The position numbers were made by a program, and so were the translations under genes. Below the pieces are notes generated by a model, which was not told the origin of the DNA, made no database searches, and worked only from the letters and a program-made list of their open reading frames with translations. 38,087 nt of DNA from Rhizobiaceae bacterium (GTDB taxonomy: Bacteria; Pseudomonadota; Alphaproteobacteria; Rhizobiales; Rhizobiaceae): assembly GCA_019635755.1 (NCBI GenBank), contig JAHBYW010000014.1:1-38087 (forward strand). The letters run 5' to 3'. This document shows positions 8,664 to 16,737 of this stretch, one piece after another (the stretch's first letter is position 1; each line of letters begins with the position of its first letter).

Positions 8664-9101
8664 TTACTCCGGGTCGGCGGTTTTGCTGCGTTGTGAGTCG
8701 ATGTCGCGCGACAGGTCTCTGAGGAAGCGATCCCCGGTCGCCAGTTTCCGGCCGAGAGTTTGCAGGAAGCTCTCGAACCGCTCCACGCCCTTGGCCCGCG
8801 CCGACGCCTGCGCGCTGTCGGACAATGGCGGGGTGATGGTCAGCCAGAAGCGGATGAACAGCGACAGCGTCTCGCCGAGAATGGCCAGGTCTTCGTCCAT
8901 GCCATCGATCTGGCGGCCAAGCCGGTCCATGCGGTGCGCGAAGACGGCCTCCAATCGCTCCGATGCGTCAGCCGACAGGAAGGAGGCGACGGCGGCTTCG
9001 ATGACGGCGGATTTGGAGACGCGGCGCCGGAGCGCCAGCGCCTCGACCTTTTTCAGAAGCTCCGGCTCGAAATAGACGTTCATGCGGGTCTTGGTCTGCA
9101 T
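8664..9101 (-). CDS. CopG-type ribbon-helix-helix protein between traG and trbB
   Basis: This encodes 145 residues. The N-terminus (KTRMNVYFEPELLKKVEALALRRRVSKSAVIEAAVASFLS) is a ribbon-helix-helix DNA-binding motif: one beta strand, then two helices. It is followed by a helical region with heptad-like spacing (LEAVFAHRMDRLGRQIDGMDEDLAILGETLSLFIRFWL) likely to support oligomers. Proteins of this kind occupy this exact place between traG and trbB in alphaproteobacterial trb elements. They may regulate transfer genes or act as relaxosome accessory proteins; the sequence cannot decide which. It starts 11 bases after the traG stop, so it is probably co-transcribed with traG. Confidence 0.88.
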   Translation of the reverse strand: MQTKTRMNVYFEPELLKKVEALALRRRVSKSAVIEAAVASFLSADASERLEAVFAHRMDRLGRQIDGMDEDLAILGETLSLFIRFWLTITPPLSDSAQASARAKGVERFESFLQTLGRKLATGDRFLRDLSRDIDSQRSKTADPE

Positions 9102-9112
9102 GGCCAGTCACC

Positions 9113-11104
9113 TCACAACTCGACGCCATCGGCCGGGTCCATCGTCGCCTGCCGGGCGATGGACCCGGCTCGCAGGCGGAGATTGCGGGCCTTGGCGGCA
9201 TCGAGGTCCGGTTCGTCGTCGAGCAGGTCGAACTCTCCGAGCGCCGGGCGCTCGGGCGGCGCGATTTCCTCATGTTCTGGCAATTCCGGCTCGCGGCGGA
9301 TGCCGGCGTTGGCGGGATCGGCGGTCATGCCGGCTGCGCTCCCCGGCGTCGCGCCTGCGGATGCGGCCGGGATCGCCAAGGCGGACCAATCGTCGGCGGG
9401 GGGCTTCGCCGACGCTTTCGCGCCTGCGGGTTTCGGCGGCGGCAGGATACGTTCGCGGAACCGCGCATCCTCGTAGTAGCGGGCCTTCTTCGCGCGCACC
9501 GGAGGCACGCCCGCGACCAGGAGCAATTCATCGGCGGGCGGGAGCTGCATCACCTCGCCGGGGGTGAGCAACGGCCGGGCCGTCTCCTGCCGCGACACCA
9601 TCAGATGCCCCAGCCAGGGCGAAAGCCGGTGGCCGGCATAGTTGGTGGAATCGCGCATCTCGGTCGCGGTGCCGAGCGCGTCCGACACTCGCTTGGCGGT
9701 GCGCTCGTCATTGGTGGCGAAGGCGACGCGCACATGGCAGTTGTCGAGCACGCTATTGTTCGCGCCATACGCCTTTTCGATCTGGTTGAGGCTCTGCGCG
9801 ATCAGGAAGGACTTGATGCCGTAGCCCGCCATGAAGGCCAGGGCGGACTCGAAGAAATCGAGCCGGCCGAGCGCCGGAAACTCGTCCAGCATCAACAGCA
9901 GCCGATGACGATTGGCCGAGGTCTTCAGGTCTTCGGTCAACCGCCGCCCGACCTGATTGAGCAGCAGGCGGATCAGAGGTTTGGTGCGGTTGATGTCGCT
10001 CGGCGGGACGACGAGATAGAGGCTGACGGGTCTGTCTCCCGCAACGAGATCGGCGATGCGCCAATCGCAGCGCGCCGTCACCTTCGCCACGACGGGATCG
10101 CGGTAGAGGCCGAGGAAGGACATGGCGGTCGAAAGCACGCCAGAGCGTTCGTTGTCGCTCTTGTTCAGCAGTTCGCGGGCCGATGACGCGATGACGGGAT
10201 GGACGCCGGCTTCGCCCAGATGCGGCGTGTTCATCATGGCGCGCAGCGTCGCCTCGACGGGACGCTTCGGATCGGAAAGGAAGTTGGCGACGCCGGCGAG
10301 CGTCTTGTCGGGTTCCGCGTAGAGAACATGGAGGATCGCGCCGACCAGCAGCGAATGGCTGGTTTTTTCCCAATGGTTGCGCTTCTCGAGCGCGCCTTCG
10401 GGGTCGACGAGAATGTCGGCGATGTTCTGCACGTCGCGGACTTCCTTGTCGCCGCGCCGCACCTCGAGCAGCGGATTGTAGGCCGACGACGCCGGGTCAG
10501 TGGGATCGAACAGCAGCACGCGGCCATGCCGGGACCGGAAGCCGGCGGTTAGGCCCCAATTTTCGCCCTTGATGTCGTGGATGATCGTGCTGCCCGGCCA
10601 GGTCAGCAGCGTGGGCACCACGAGGCCGACGCCTTTGCCCGATCGGGTCGGCGCGAAGCACAAGACATGCTCCGGGCCATCGTGTCGGAGATAGTCGCGG
10701 TCGTAGCGGCCGAGGATCACGCCGTCCGCGCCGAGCAGTCCGGCGGCCCGGATCTCCGCCGGCTCGGCCCAGCGTGCCGAACCATAGGTGACGACGTCCT
10801 TCTCGTCCCGCGCCCGGAGCACCGACAGGGTGATGGCGACGGCGATCGAGATGAACCCGCCCGAGACCGCGATATAGGCGCCCTCGATGAAGATCGACGG
10901 CGCATAGGCGTCGTAGCAATACCACCACCAGAAGAAGATCGGCGGGTAATAGAACGGCCAGCCCGCCACCTCGAACCACGGCTGTCCGAGCTGCGCCTGA
11001 AAGCCGAGACGCCACGCCGTCCATTCCGTCGCACACCAGATGGCGGTGAGCACGATGGACAGGACGATGGCGACTTGTCCCCAAAGGACACGGGTTCCAG
11101 ACAT
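9113..11104 (-). CDS. traG: TraG (VirD4-like) type IV coupling protein
   Basis: This encodes 663 residues from the ATG at 11104 (MSGTRVLWGQ, with GGAG about 8 bases upstream); an ATG-like start at 11122 is less likely. Membrane segments lie near residues 8-25 and 75-96. The ATPase domain has Walker A PTRSGKGV at about 152-159, Walker B LLLMLDEFPALG at about 402-413, and coupling-protein motifs such as HDIKGENW and IAQSLNQIEKAYG. The C-terminal 110 residues are acidic and alanine/proline rich. Coupling proteins bring the relaxase-DNA complex to the secretion channel. It stands alone upstream of the ribbon-helix-helix gene and the trb operon. Confidence 0.96.
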   Translation of the reverse strand: MSGTRVLWGQVAIVLSIVLTAIWCATEWTAWRLGFQAQLGQPWFEVAGWPFYYPPIFFWWWYCYDAYAPSIFIEGAYIAVSGGFISIAVAITLSVLRARDEKDVVTYGSARWAEPAEIRAAGLLGADGVILGRYDRDYLRHDGPEHVLCFAPTRSGKGVGLVVPTLLTWPGSTIIHDIKGENWGLTAGFRSRHGRVLLFDPTDPASSAYNPLLEVRRGDKEVRDVQNIADILVDPEGALEKRNHWEKTSHSLLVGAILHVLYAEPDKTLAGVANFLSDPKRPVEATLRAMMNTPHLGEAGVHPVIASSARELLNKSDNERSGVLSTAMSFLGLYRDPVVAKVTARCDWRIADLVAGDRPVSLYLVVPPSDINRTKPLIRLLLNQVGRRLTEDLKTSANRHRLLLMLDEFPALGRLDFFESALAFMAGYGIKSFLIAQSLNQIEKAYGANNSVLDNCHVRVAFATNDERTAKRVSDALGTATEMRDSTNYAGHRLSPWLGHLMVSRQETARPLLTPGEVMQLPPADELLLVAGVPPVRAKKARYYEDARFRERILPPPKPAGAKASAKPPADDWSALAIPAASAGATPGSAAGMTADPANAGIRREPELPEHEEIAPPERPALGEFDLLDDEPDLDAAKARNLRLRAGSIARQATMDPADGVEL

Positions 11105-11173
11105 AAAGGCTCCGGCCGGCAAAAGAGATGGAGCCGATCAGAGAGTATCCGCTTTGGCGAGAAGCAATAGAAA

Positions 11174-11197
11174 ATCCGAAGCGTCGAGGTTTCGGAT
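11174..11197 (-). terminator. Intrinsic terminator between the relaxase gene and traG
   Basis: ATCCGAA (11174-11180) and TTCGGAT (11191-11197) form a perfect 7-bp stem with a 10-base loop. On the minus strand the hairpin is followed by TTTTCTATTG. It lies in the 204-base gap after the relaxase stop (11309) and before the traG start (11104), so it could separate the two transcripts. The stem is short and the T-run is only four bases. Confidence 0.55.
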
Positions 11198-11308
11198 GCC
11201 ATGGATGACAAAACGGATGGTCCGTGTCGCGTCGCCGCGCCGCGCTTACCGCCGCCCTGGCCCTGAAGGCGGCCATCCAGGCTCCGGTCGGGGTGGAGAC
11301 AGCTTGCC

Positions 11309-13357
11309 TCAAATGCCCAGCCCCCTTTGCCGGCCCAACTGCCACGATACCGACCCGCCCTGGACGACGCCCATGACTTCGCGGCCGAGCTGGCGGTCGA
11401 TGACAGGCCGCCACGGAACGAGGGTGAACTCATGGGACTTCTCGACGATGGCGAACTTGCCGCTCGATAGCTGCGCGGTTCCGGTGAAGGCGCCAGTCAC
11501 GGTCTCGCCGTCGGCGGCCATGCGGAACGGCAGCGACTTCTTCGCCGCCAGCTCCTCACCGGCGCGGGCGACCTCACGTTCCCGAAGCGTGGCGATCAGG
11601 TTGCGCCGGTAGGCGATGCGCCCGTCCGGCTGACGGGCGGCGTCGCCCTGATCGACATGGTGGTCGCGGCGGCGATCCATCGCCTCGCGCACCTGTGCGC
11701 CGAAGCCGGCCGGCGACAGGTCGGAGGTATCCGTGCTGACAAGCCGCCGGTCCAGCCAGGTCGCGCCGTCCGATCCGATCTGGCGCTCCAGATCGAAGGT
11801 CGAGAGGATGCGGATATTGGCGCGGCCGTTCCGCCCGGCGTCATGAGCGGCGGCTCGCGCCTCGAAGTCGGAGGGTATGTGCCACTGGTCGGCGTCGATG
11901 CGCTCGGCGATTCCGGCGCGGCGCAACGCTTCGAGCCGCCGGACATGGGCGTCGACGAAGCCCTCATAGTCGCCGTTCGGCACATGGCCGTCGAACCGCG
12001 CCTGCTCCAGATGGCGGCTCGGCCGATAGATGCCGTCCTCGGCTAGGCCGGCGATGGCGCGATCGGACGGGCGGCCGGTGCTGTCCGGCGGCCCGATCTC
12101 GATGACGCTGCCGATGCGCGCGTCCTCGACGCGGGTTGGGTCGATGCCGGAGATATGGTGCGTGCGTCCGTCGACGCCATCGACCACCAGAGTCAGGGTC
12201 TCGCCCAACTCGTCGGACAAATGCTTGTCGATGACGCGGCCGACGATCGGCGCGGCCGGCGCGGCGTCGTGAATCTGGAACGTCATCGGATCGCGCTCGG
12301 CGCCTTCGGCCCGCAACGCCTGCTGCATGGTGCGGATGATGTCGCCGCGCTCGCCCAGCTCGCGCAACGTCGGTTCCAGCCGGTCGCTCAATTCCCAGAC
12401 GCCGGGCGCATGTTCGGTGGCAAGCTCCATGTCGCCGAGCTTGCCAAGACGGCGCAACCGCAGCGTCCGGTCGGCCTGGCCGCGCAGGTCGTCCGGCTCG
12501 GGACGCAGGTCGATGAAGCGATCCTCGGCTTCGGCGATCATCGCCCGGTCGATGCGGGTAAGCCGGTCCTGGTCGATTTCGGCCATGAGCTTGCGGCGCT
12601 GCTCGATCTCGGTGACGGGGCCGAGTTCGAGCGTCGCCCGTTCGCTTGCCCGCTCGCGGATGCCGTTGGCGAGATAGTCGCCATTGATGACGAGATCCTC
12701 GCCCAAGGCGTCGCGGCCGTTGACGATGACATGGACATGCGGGTGGCCGGTGTTGTGGTGATTGACGGCGACCCAGTCGAGCTTCGTGCCAAGGTCGGTT
12801 TCGACCTGGGCCATCAGGTCGCGGGTGTAGCCGGTCAGGTCGGCGAGATCGGCGGCGTCTTCCGGCGAGACGATGAACCGGAACTGGTGGCGATCGTCCT
12901 TGCCGCGATCGAGGAACCTGTCGCCATCGGCGCGATCCTCAGTCGCCGAATAGAGCCGGCCCCGCTCGCCGTCGCGGGCCGTGCCGTCGCGCTGGATGTA
13001 GCGCAGATGGGCGGCGGCCTTGCCGCTGCGGCCTGGGGCGCGAACCGACCGGGATTTGACGATCACCCGCCGACTGCCGGACTGGCGATGACTCCAGCCA
13101 TTCGACAGGTTGCGTGCACGCACGAAGGATGCGCCGCGCCCGCGCTGCACGCCGCGGCCGGACGCGACGACGCTCAGGCCATTCGCCGACCGGCCGGGAC
13201 CTCCACCCTTGGCGGAGGACCTTCGGCCTGGTCCGGCCTGCTGATGTCGGGCGATCTTCCGAACCTTACTGAGGAAGCTCTTGGTCTGACCGGCCTTCGC
13301 GCCCTTGGAGCGGATGCGGCCGGGCCTCGGCCGAAAGCTATCGTCGTCGTCGCTCAC
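11309..13357 (-). CDS. rlxS: Relaxase/mobilization nuclease, RlxS-like (DUF3363 type)
   Basis: The GTG at 13357 gives VSDDDDSFRPRPGRIRSKGAK, the usual family start, and 682 residues. The nuclease domain carries AAHLRYIQRDG (a tyrosine near residue 120, a candidate nucleophile) and the metal-binding histidine cluster WVAVNHHNTGHPHVHVIVNG (histidines at about 200, 201, 205, 207 and 209). The C-terminal two thirds match the DUF3363 region of ICE relaxases (HISGIDPTR, DRLVSTDTSDLS..GFG, WRPVIDRQLGREVMGV). The protein nicks oriT and pilots the strand to TraG. Reading from 13408 would add 17 residues without family support. Calling it RlxS is by family resemblance to ICEMlSymR7A. Confidence 0.92.
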   Translation of the reverse strand: MSDDDDSFRPRPGRIRSKGAKAGQTKSFLSKVRKIARHQQAGPGRRSSAKGGGPGRSANGLSVVASGRGVQRGRGASFVRARNLSNGWSHRQSGSRRVIVKSRSVRAPGRSGKAAAHLRYIQRDGTARDGERGRLYSATEDRADGDRFLDRGKDDRHQFRFIVSPEDAADLADLTGYTRDLMAQVETDLGTKLDWVAVNHHNTGHPHVHVIVNGRDALGEDLVINGDYLANGIRERASERATLELGPVTEIEQRRKLMAEIDQDRLTRIDRAMIAEAEDRFIDLRPEPDDLRGQADRTLRLRRLGKLGDMELATEHAPGVWELSDRLEPTLRELGERGDIIRTMQQALRAEGAERDPMTFQIHDAAPAAPIVGRVIDKHLSDELGETLTLVVDGVDGRTHHISGIDPTRVEDARIGSVIEIGPPDSTGRPSDRAIAGLAEDGIYRPSRHLEQARFDGHVPNGDYEGFVDAHVRRLEALRRAGIAERIDADQWHIPSDFEARAAAHDAGRNGRANIRILSTFDLERQIGSDGATWLDRRLVSTDTSDLSPAGFGAQVREAMDRRRDHHVDQGDAARQPDGRIAYRRNLIATLREREVARAGEELAAKKSLPFRMAADGETVTGAFTGTAQLSSGKFAIVEKSHEFTLVPWRPVIDRQLGREVMGVVQGGSVSWQLGRQRGLGI

Positions 13358-13649
13358 GGTCGGCGATCCGCACGAAGCTGCCGATCTTGGGCAGGAGTGC
13401 CGCGACAAAGGCTGAAAATGCTCGCTTTACCGGAACTCGCGGCACCCTGCCGGCCTGGCGATGGTGCCGCCCCAAACAGTGTGCAGACAAGGGCTTGGCC
13501 CCCGGATCGGACCCATAGGGTGCCGTCCGCTTTAATCTTGCCCTCCCGCCTTCCTGCCTGTTTCGCCCCTTCTGCCGGGGGATGAGACCGTCGCCAGCCC
13601 CATCCCCTGCACACCGGAACCTCCCGCCGGGCGGACACGATTGCGAGCC
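13358..13649. other. Intergenic region behind the relaxase start, candidate oriT
   Basis: This is the only sizeable gap in the transfer-processing cluster (292 bases) and lies next to the relaxase start, where oriT is usually found. It contains several inverted repeats: GGCACC (13441-13446) with GGTGCC (13463-13468); GGGGATG (13578-13584) with CATCCCC (13601-13607); and the start of an 11-bp repeat described separately. TTCCTGCC at about 13551-13558 resembles the TCCTG-C core of IncP-type nic sites but is a weak match. No coding frame here looks real. Confidence 0.4.
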
Positions 13650-13675
13650 TCATGGCTGTCGTTCCGTGTCCGCCC
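13629..13675. repeat. Perfect 11-bp inverted repeat at the transglycosylase/oriT border
   Basis: GGGCGGACACG (13629-13639) and CGTGTCCGCCC (13665-13675) are perfect reverse complements around a 25-base loop. The repeat straddles the transglycosylase stop codon at 13650. It could be a relaxosome-binding repeat of oriT or a terminator-like hairpin; no T-run follows in either direction. Confidence 0.5.
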
Positions 13676-14366
13676 GTGCGACGAACAGACCGCCGGACTG
13701 CGGCGCGATGGCGGAAATATCGCGCACGCCCGGCGTCGTGTCAGCGTCATTGGAGGTGCGTTCGGCCGGCGAAGGACCGGCCGCCGTTGCGCGCGCCGAC
13801 GGTGCGACGAACAGCGGCGCGCGGGTCCAGGCGAGCGGGTCGGCCGTGGCGATCAGGATCGGCGCGGATGCGTCGCCATCGCCGAGTGACGGCGCGACGG
13901 TGGCGACATAGGCGCGTGTTTCGGCCGGCAGAGGACGGCCCTTCAGCCAGTCCTCGTAACGTCCAGGACCGGCGTTATAGGCCGCGATCCAGCCGGGCGA
14001 GCCATAGCGGTCATACAGCTCGCGGATATAGGCCGCACCCGCGATGATGTTGTCGCGCAGATCGTGAGGATCGGCGCCAAGGCGGTAGCGATTACGCAAA
14101 CCCGCCCATGTCGCCGGCATGATCTGCATCAGGCCCATTGCGCCCTTGGGCGAGACCGCGCGGGGATCGCCATTGCTCTCGGCCTTCATCACCGCGCGTA
14201 TCCATGCCGCGGGAAGCGCGAAGCGCTGCGCCGCCTCTGCGATGAGTTCGCCGAAAGGATCGCGGGCGGGCGAAGCGGCGATGCTCGACGGCTGCGCCAA
14301 GACCGGGACCGCGAGCCCGCAACCGCACGTCAGGCCGACAAGGAGAAAGAGTGAGGTCCGCCGCAT
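13650..14366 (-). CDS. Periplasmic lytic transglycosylase (SLT family)
   Basis: This encodes 238 residues from the ATG at 14366 (MRRTSLFLLVGL), two codons after the DUF736 stop, with AGGA upstream; a GTG at 14387 is possible. A signal peptide covers residues 1 to about 25. The SLT fold is clear: catalytic glutamate in AVMKAESNGDPRAVSPKGAMGLMQIMP, then YIRELYDRYGSPGWIAAYNAGPGRYEDWL. It cuts peptidoglycan without hydrolysis, opening the wall for the transfer apparatus (VirB1-like role). The C-terminal about 80 residues are low-complexity and variable. Confidence 0.93.
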   Translation of the reverse strand: MRRTSLFLLVGLTCGCGLAVPVLAQPSSIAASPARDPFGELIAEAAQRFALPAAWIRAVMKAESNGDPRAVSPKGAMGLMQIMPATWAGLRNRYRLGADPHDLRDNIIAGAAYIRELYDRYGSPGWIAAYNAGPGRYEDWLKGRPLPAETRAYVATVAPSLGDGDASAPILIATADPLAWTRAPLFVAPSARATAAGPSPAERTSNDADTTPGVRDISAIAPQSGGLFVARADTERQP

Positions 14367-14370
14367 CGCG

Positions 14371-14706
14371 TCAGTCCTTTCCGTCACGCTTCTGCGGACG
14401 GCTCCAGTGCAGCGACCAGGCGCTGCCCGCGTCGTCGTCGCGGAACAGATTGGCGCGGATCGGCTGCGGCAAGGCCGGATCGTCGATCAGGAAAGCAATG
14501 TATTCGCCGGCGCGCTCGCCGGTGCGCTTCCAGCCCGCGCCGATCTCCGGGCCATCGTCATTTCCTTGATGGAGGCGATAGTCCGGGGCGTTCTCCGTAT
14601 CCGACGACTCGGCGGGGACGACAGTGACTTCGCAGTAGAGCGTGAGGGTGTGGACGCGCCCGACAAAGCCGGACTGCTGACGGGTGAAGGTGCCGATCTG
14701 CGACAT
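14371..14706 (-). CDS. DUF736 family protein (copy 1, in the traF cluster)
   Basis: This encodes 111 residues from the ATG at 14706 with GGAGACCATC upstream. The family core is evident: MSQIGTF near the start, EIGAGWKR in the middle, then LIDDPALPQPIRANLF and a terminal LHWSRP. DUF736 proteins are small beta-rich proteins found almost only on alphaproteobacterial plasmids and ICEs; their function is unknown. It lies between the signal peptidase traF and the transglycosylase, all on one strand. A second, clearly divergent copy is at 19981-20301. Confidence 0.9.
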   Translation of the reverse strand: MSQIGTFTRQQSGFVGRVHTLTLYCEVTVVPAESSDTENAPDYRLHQGNDDGPEIGAGWKRTGERAGEYIAFLIDDPALPQPIRANLFRDDDAGSAWSLHWSRPQKRDGKD

Positions 14707-14772
14707 GATGGTCTCCATGGCGGTGGTGTTGGAAAGCCGTCGGCGGGCACCGCTCCCGACGACGGGAAGCGG

Positions 14773-15318
14773 TCAGCGCGTCGTCGCGCGCCAGACGAAG
14801 CGGCCATCGCCGTCCTCGTCGGTGTAGAGTGGGCTCGCCTTGCCGATGACGGTGCGCGCCGGAAGCGGGCCGAAATAACGGCCGTCCAGGCTGTCGCGGA
14901 CATCGGGGTTCATCAGGAAAACCTGCCCATCGCCGATGCGCCGGCAGCCTTGCCAGACCGGCAGCGGACGGCCGAGCCGGTCGCGGTCGAGCGCCCGTCC
15001 AAGCGGCACGGCGTCGACGGTCACGACGTCCCCGGTGCGGCAGACCTGCTGGCCGGGAAGGCCCATGACGCGCTTCATCAGCGGCACGTTGCGGCCGATA
15101 TAGCCGCGCCCGACGATGAAGTCGGAGAGCGGCTTGTCCGGGAGGGCGGCGACCAGATCGCCAACCGTCAGAGGGTGCGGCGGGGCGAGGTCATAGAGGC
15201 CGATCGGCGCGCTGGCCGAGGCGTTCCAGACGAGGCGCGGTGCGATCGGGACGAAGGCGGCGATGGCGACGCCCATCGTCACGGCATAGGTCGTCATGAC
15301 ATAGCCGAAGCGGGTCAT
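14773..15318 (-). CDS. traF: TraF-like S26 family signal peptidase/conjugal pilin maturation protease
   Basis: This encodes 181 residues with an N-terminal membrane anchor (about residues 8-27). The catalytic serine lies in SASAPIGLY (about Ser36) and the general-base lysine in PLMKRVMGLPGQ (about Lys82), the Ser-Lys dyad of S26 peptidases. VFLMNPDVRDSLDGRYFGPL near the end matches the conserved NxxxxSxDGRYFGP box of TraF. In IncP, TraF processes and cyclises the TrbC pilin, whose gene is at 7134-7466. The start overlaps the DUF2840 stop by ATGA. Confidence 0.95.
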   Translation of the reverse strand: MTRFGYVMTTYAVTMGVAIAAFVPIAPRLVWNASASAPIGLYDLAPPHPLTVGDLVAALPDKPLSDFIVGRGYIGRNVPLMKRVMGLPGQQVCRTGDVVTVDAVPLGRALDRDRLGRPLPVWQGCRRIGDGQVFLMNPDVRDSLDGRYFGPLPARTVIGKASPLYTDEDGDGRFVWRATTR

Positions 15319-15836
15319 AGCCCGATCTCCCGCCGCATGAGCCCTGCCGCATGGCGCTCCAGCGTGTAGGCGCGCGGCTCATGGCCCGCGCCGATCCGGT
15401 TGCCGACATGACGCCAGTGATCGGGGGCCACGTCGCAGGCGTCGATGCCGAGGGCTTCCACGGCGTCGATGTGGCGAAGCACCTGTTCGACCTTGGGCCA
15501 GCCCTCGATCTTCAGCAGGATGTCGCCGCCGGGGCGCACGAAGGGCAGCGTCTGGTAGGCTTCGCCTGGCGCGACGGCGCGCACGATGTCGATGCGCGAG
15601 GTGATCGTGCCGAAGTCGTTGGCGGCCCAACGCACGAAGGCGAAGAGGCTGCCCGGCCGGAAAGAGAAGACGCGGCGGCGGCGGTCGAGCACCTGTTCAT
15701 GGGCTTCGTGGCCGAACCTGATCCAGTTCTCGATCCGCTTCTCGACATGCGTCAGCTCGACATGGGTGAGACTGTCGGCGAGATGCGCGCGCGGCAAGGG
15801 GCCGCCCTGGGCGCGGGAAACCGCGGCGTCGGTCAT
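15315..15836 (-). CDS. DUF2840 domain protein
   Basis: This encodes 173 residues. The conserved parts are LTHVELTHVEKRIENWIRFG, RRVFSFRPGSLFAFVRWAANDFGTI and YTLERHAAGLMRREIGL, which together mark DUF2840. The family accompanies traF in alphaproteobacterial conjugative elements and has no known activity. No signal peptide or membrane segment is visible, so it is probably cytoplasmic. It is coupled by ATGA at both ends, to the ribbon-helix-helix gene upstream and to traF downstream, so it should be made with them. Confidence 0.9.
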   Translation of the reverse strand: MTDAAVSRAQGGPLPRAHLADSLTHVELTHVEKRIENWIRFGHEAHEQVLDRRRRVFSFRPGSLFAFVRWAANDFGTITSRIDIVRAVAPGEAYQTLPFVRPGGDILLKIEGWPKVEQVLRHIDAVEALGIDACDVAPDHWRHVGNRIGAGHEPRAYTLERHAAGLMRREIGL

Positions 15837-16087
15837 GATGGGTCTCCTTCGGCGGTCGGGGGAAATTCGCGCGCGAGCAGCTCGCGCAGCATGTCGGCGA
15901 CCGTGACGCCGCGAGCGAACGCGGCGATCTTGATCCGGCCGCGCAGCGCCGGCGTCACGTCGATGGTCAGCCGGGCGGTGTAGCCGCCGGCGCCGGCATC
16001 GCGTGGCGGGTTGTCGGCCGCCTTGACCCAGCGCTCGGGATCGGCGGGCCGGGAGGCGAAGCCATTGCGGGACGAGCGCCCGTTCAT
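15833..16087 (-). CDS. Small ribbon-helix-helix protein coupled to ParA
   Basis: This encodes 84 residues from the ATG at 16087, overlapping the parA stop (ATGA). The C-terminal half (YTARLTIDVTPALRGRIKIAAFARGVTVADMLRELLAREFP) is a strand-helix-helix motif like those of CopG/ParG proteins; the N-terminal half is basic and probably flexible. Placement directly after ParA suggests it is the DNA-binding partner (centromere-binding protein or co-repressor) of this ParA, separate from the large ParB at 33666-35804. That role is inferred from position. Confidence 0.85.
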   Translation of the reverse strand: MNGRSSRNGFASRPADPERWVKAADNPPRDAGAGGYTARLTIDVTPALRGRIKIAAFARGVTVADMLRELLAREFPPTAEGDPS

Positions 16088-16737
16088 CGCGCCGCCCTCC
16101 CGATGCTCAAGCACTCGATCGCGTCCGCCAGCGCCGCGATCTCGCGCGCGGCGGGCGTGCCGTCGTCCAGTTCGGAGACGAGCTGGCCGGACTGCGCGGC
16201 AGCCGCGAAGGCGACGCGCTGGCCGACGGTGGCGGCGAGGACGGGAGGATCGTGATCGGCCAGGGTCGCGGCCGTCTCGCGGGCGAGCACGGTGCGCGCG
16301 CCGCAACGATTGAGCACGAAGCGCGCGACCAGCTCCGGCCGGTAGATGCGCGCCTCGCCGATGAGCGCCAGCATCTCGGCGGAGGCCCAGCCGTCGAGGG
16401 GCGATGGCTGCACCGGGATCAGCACCAGGTCGGCGGCGAGCAGCGCCGAACGCATCAGGCTGGCGACGCGGGGCGGCCCGTCGATCACGATCATGTCGGC
16501 GTCACGGGCCAGTTCCGGCGCTTCCCGGTGCAGCGTATCGCGGGCGAGGCCGACGACGCCGAAGGAGCGAGCCAGGCCCTCACGGCTGCGTTGCTGCGAC
16601 CAGTCCAGCGCCGAGCCTTGCGGGTCCGCGTCAATCAGGGTGACGCGCTTGCCCTGGCTCGCCCAAACGCCCGCGAGGTTCAGCGCCAGCGTCGTCTTGC
16701 CGACGCCGCCCTTCTGATTGAGGAGCGCGACGATCAT
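16084..16737 (-). CDS. parA: ParA-family partition ATPase
   Basis: This encodes 217 residues with the deviant Walker A KGGVGKTT at residues 9-16, Walker A' LIDADPQGSALDW, and Walker B-like MIVIDGPPR. The short length without an N-terminal helix-turn-helix puts it with type Ib ParA/ParF/Soj proteins. Such ATPases position DNA by pattern formation on the nucleoid. The start overlaps the replication initiator stop (ATGA) and the stop overlaps the small ribbon-helix-helix gene, giving a rep-parA-RHH cassette of the kind that keeps plasmids, and some ICEs while excised, in dividing cells. Confidence 0.95.
   Translation of the reverse strand: MIVALLNQKGGVGKTTLALNLAGVWASQGKRVTLIDADPQGSALDWSQQRSREGLARSFGVVGLARDTLHREAPELARDADMIVIDGPPRVASLMRSALLAADLVLIPVQPSPLDGWASAEMLALIGEARIYRPELVARFVLNRCGARTVLARETAATLADHDPPVLAATVGQRVAFAAAAQSGQLVSELDDGTPAAREIAALADAIECLSIGRAAR

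Noticed and set aside
12155..13585. A 476-codon plus-strand frame opposite the relaxase
   Set aside because: It has low-complexity composition with no recognisable domain, while the minus strand holds a complete relaxase with its histidine motif.
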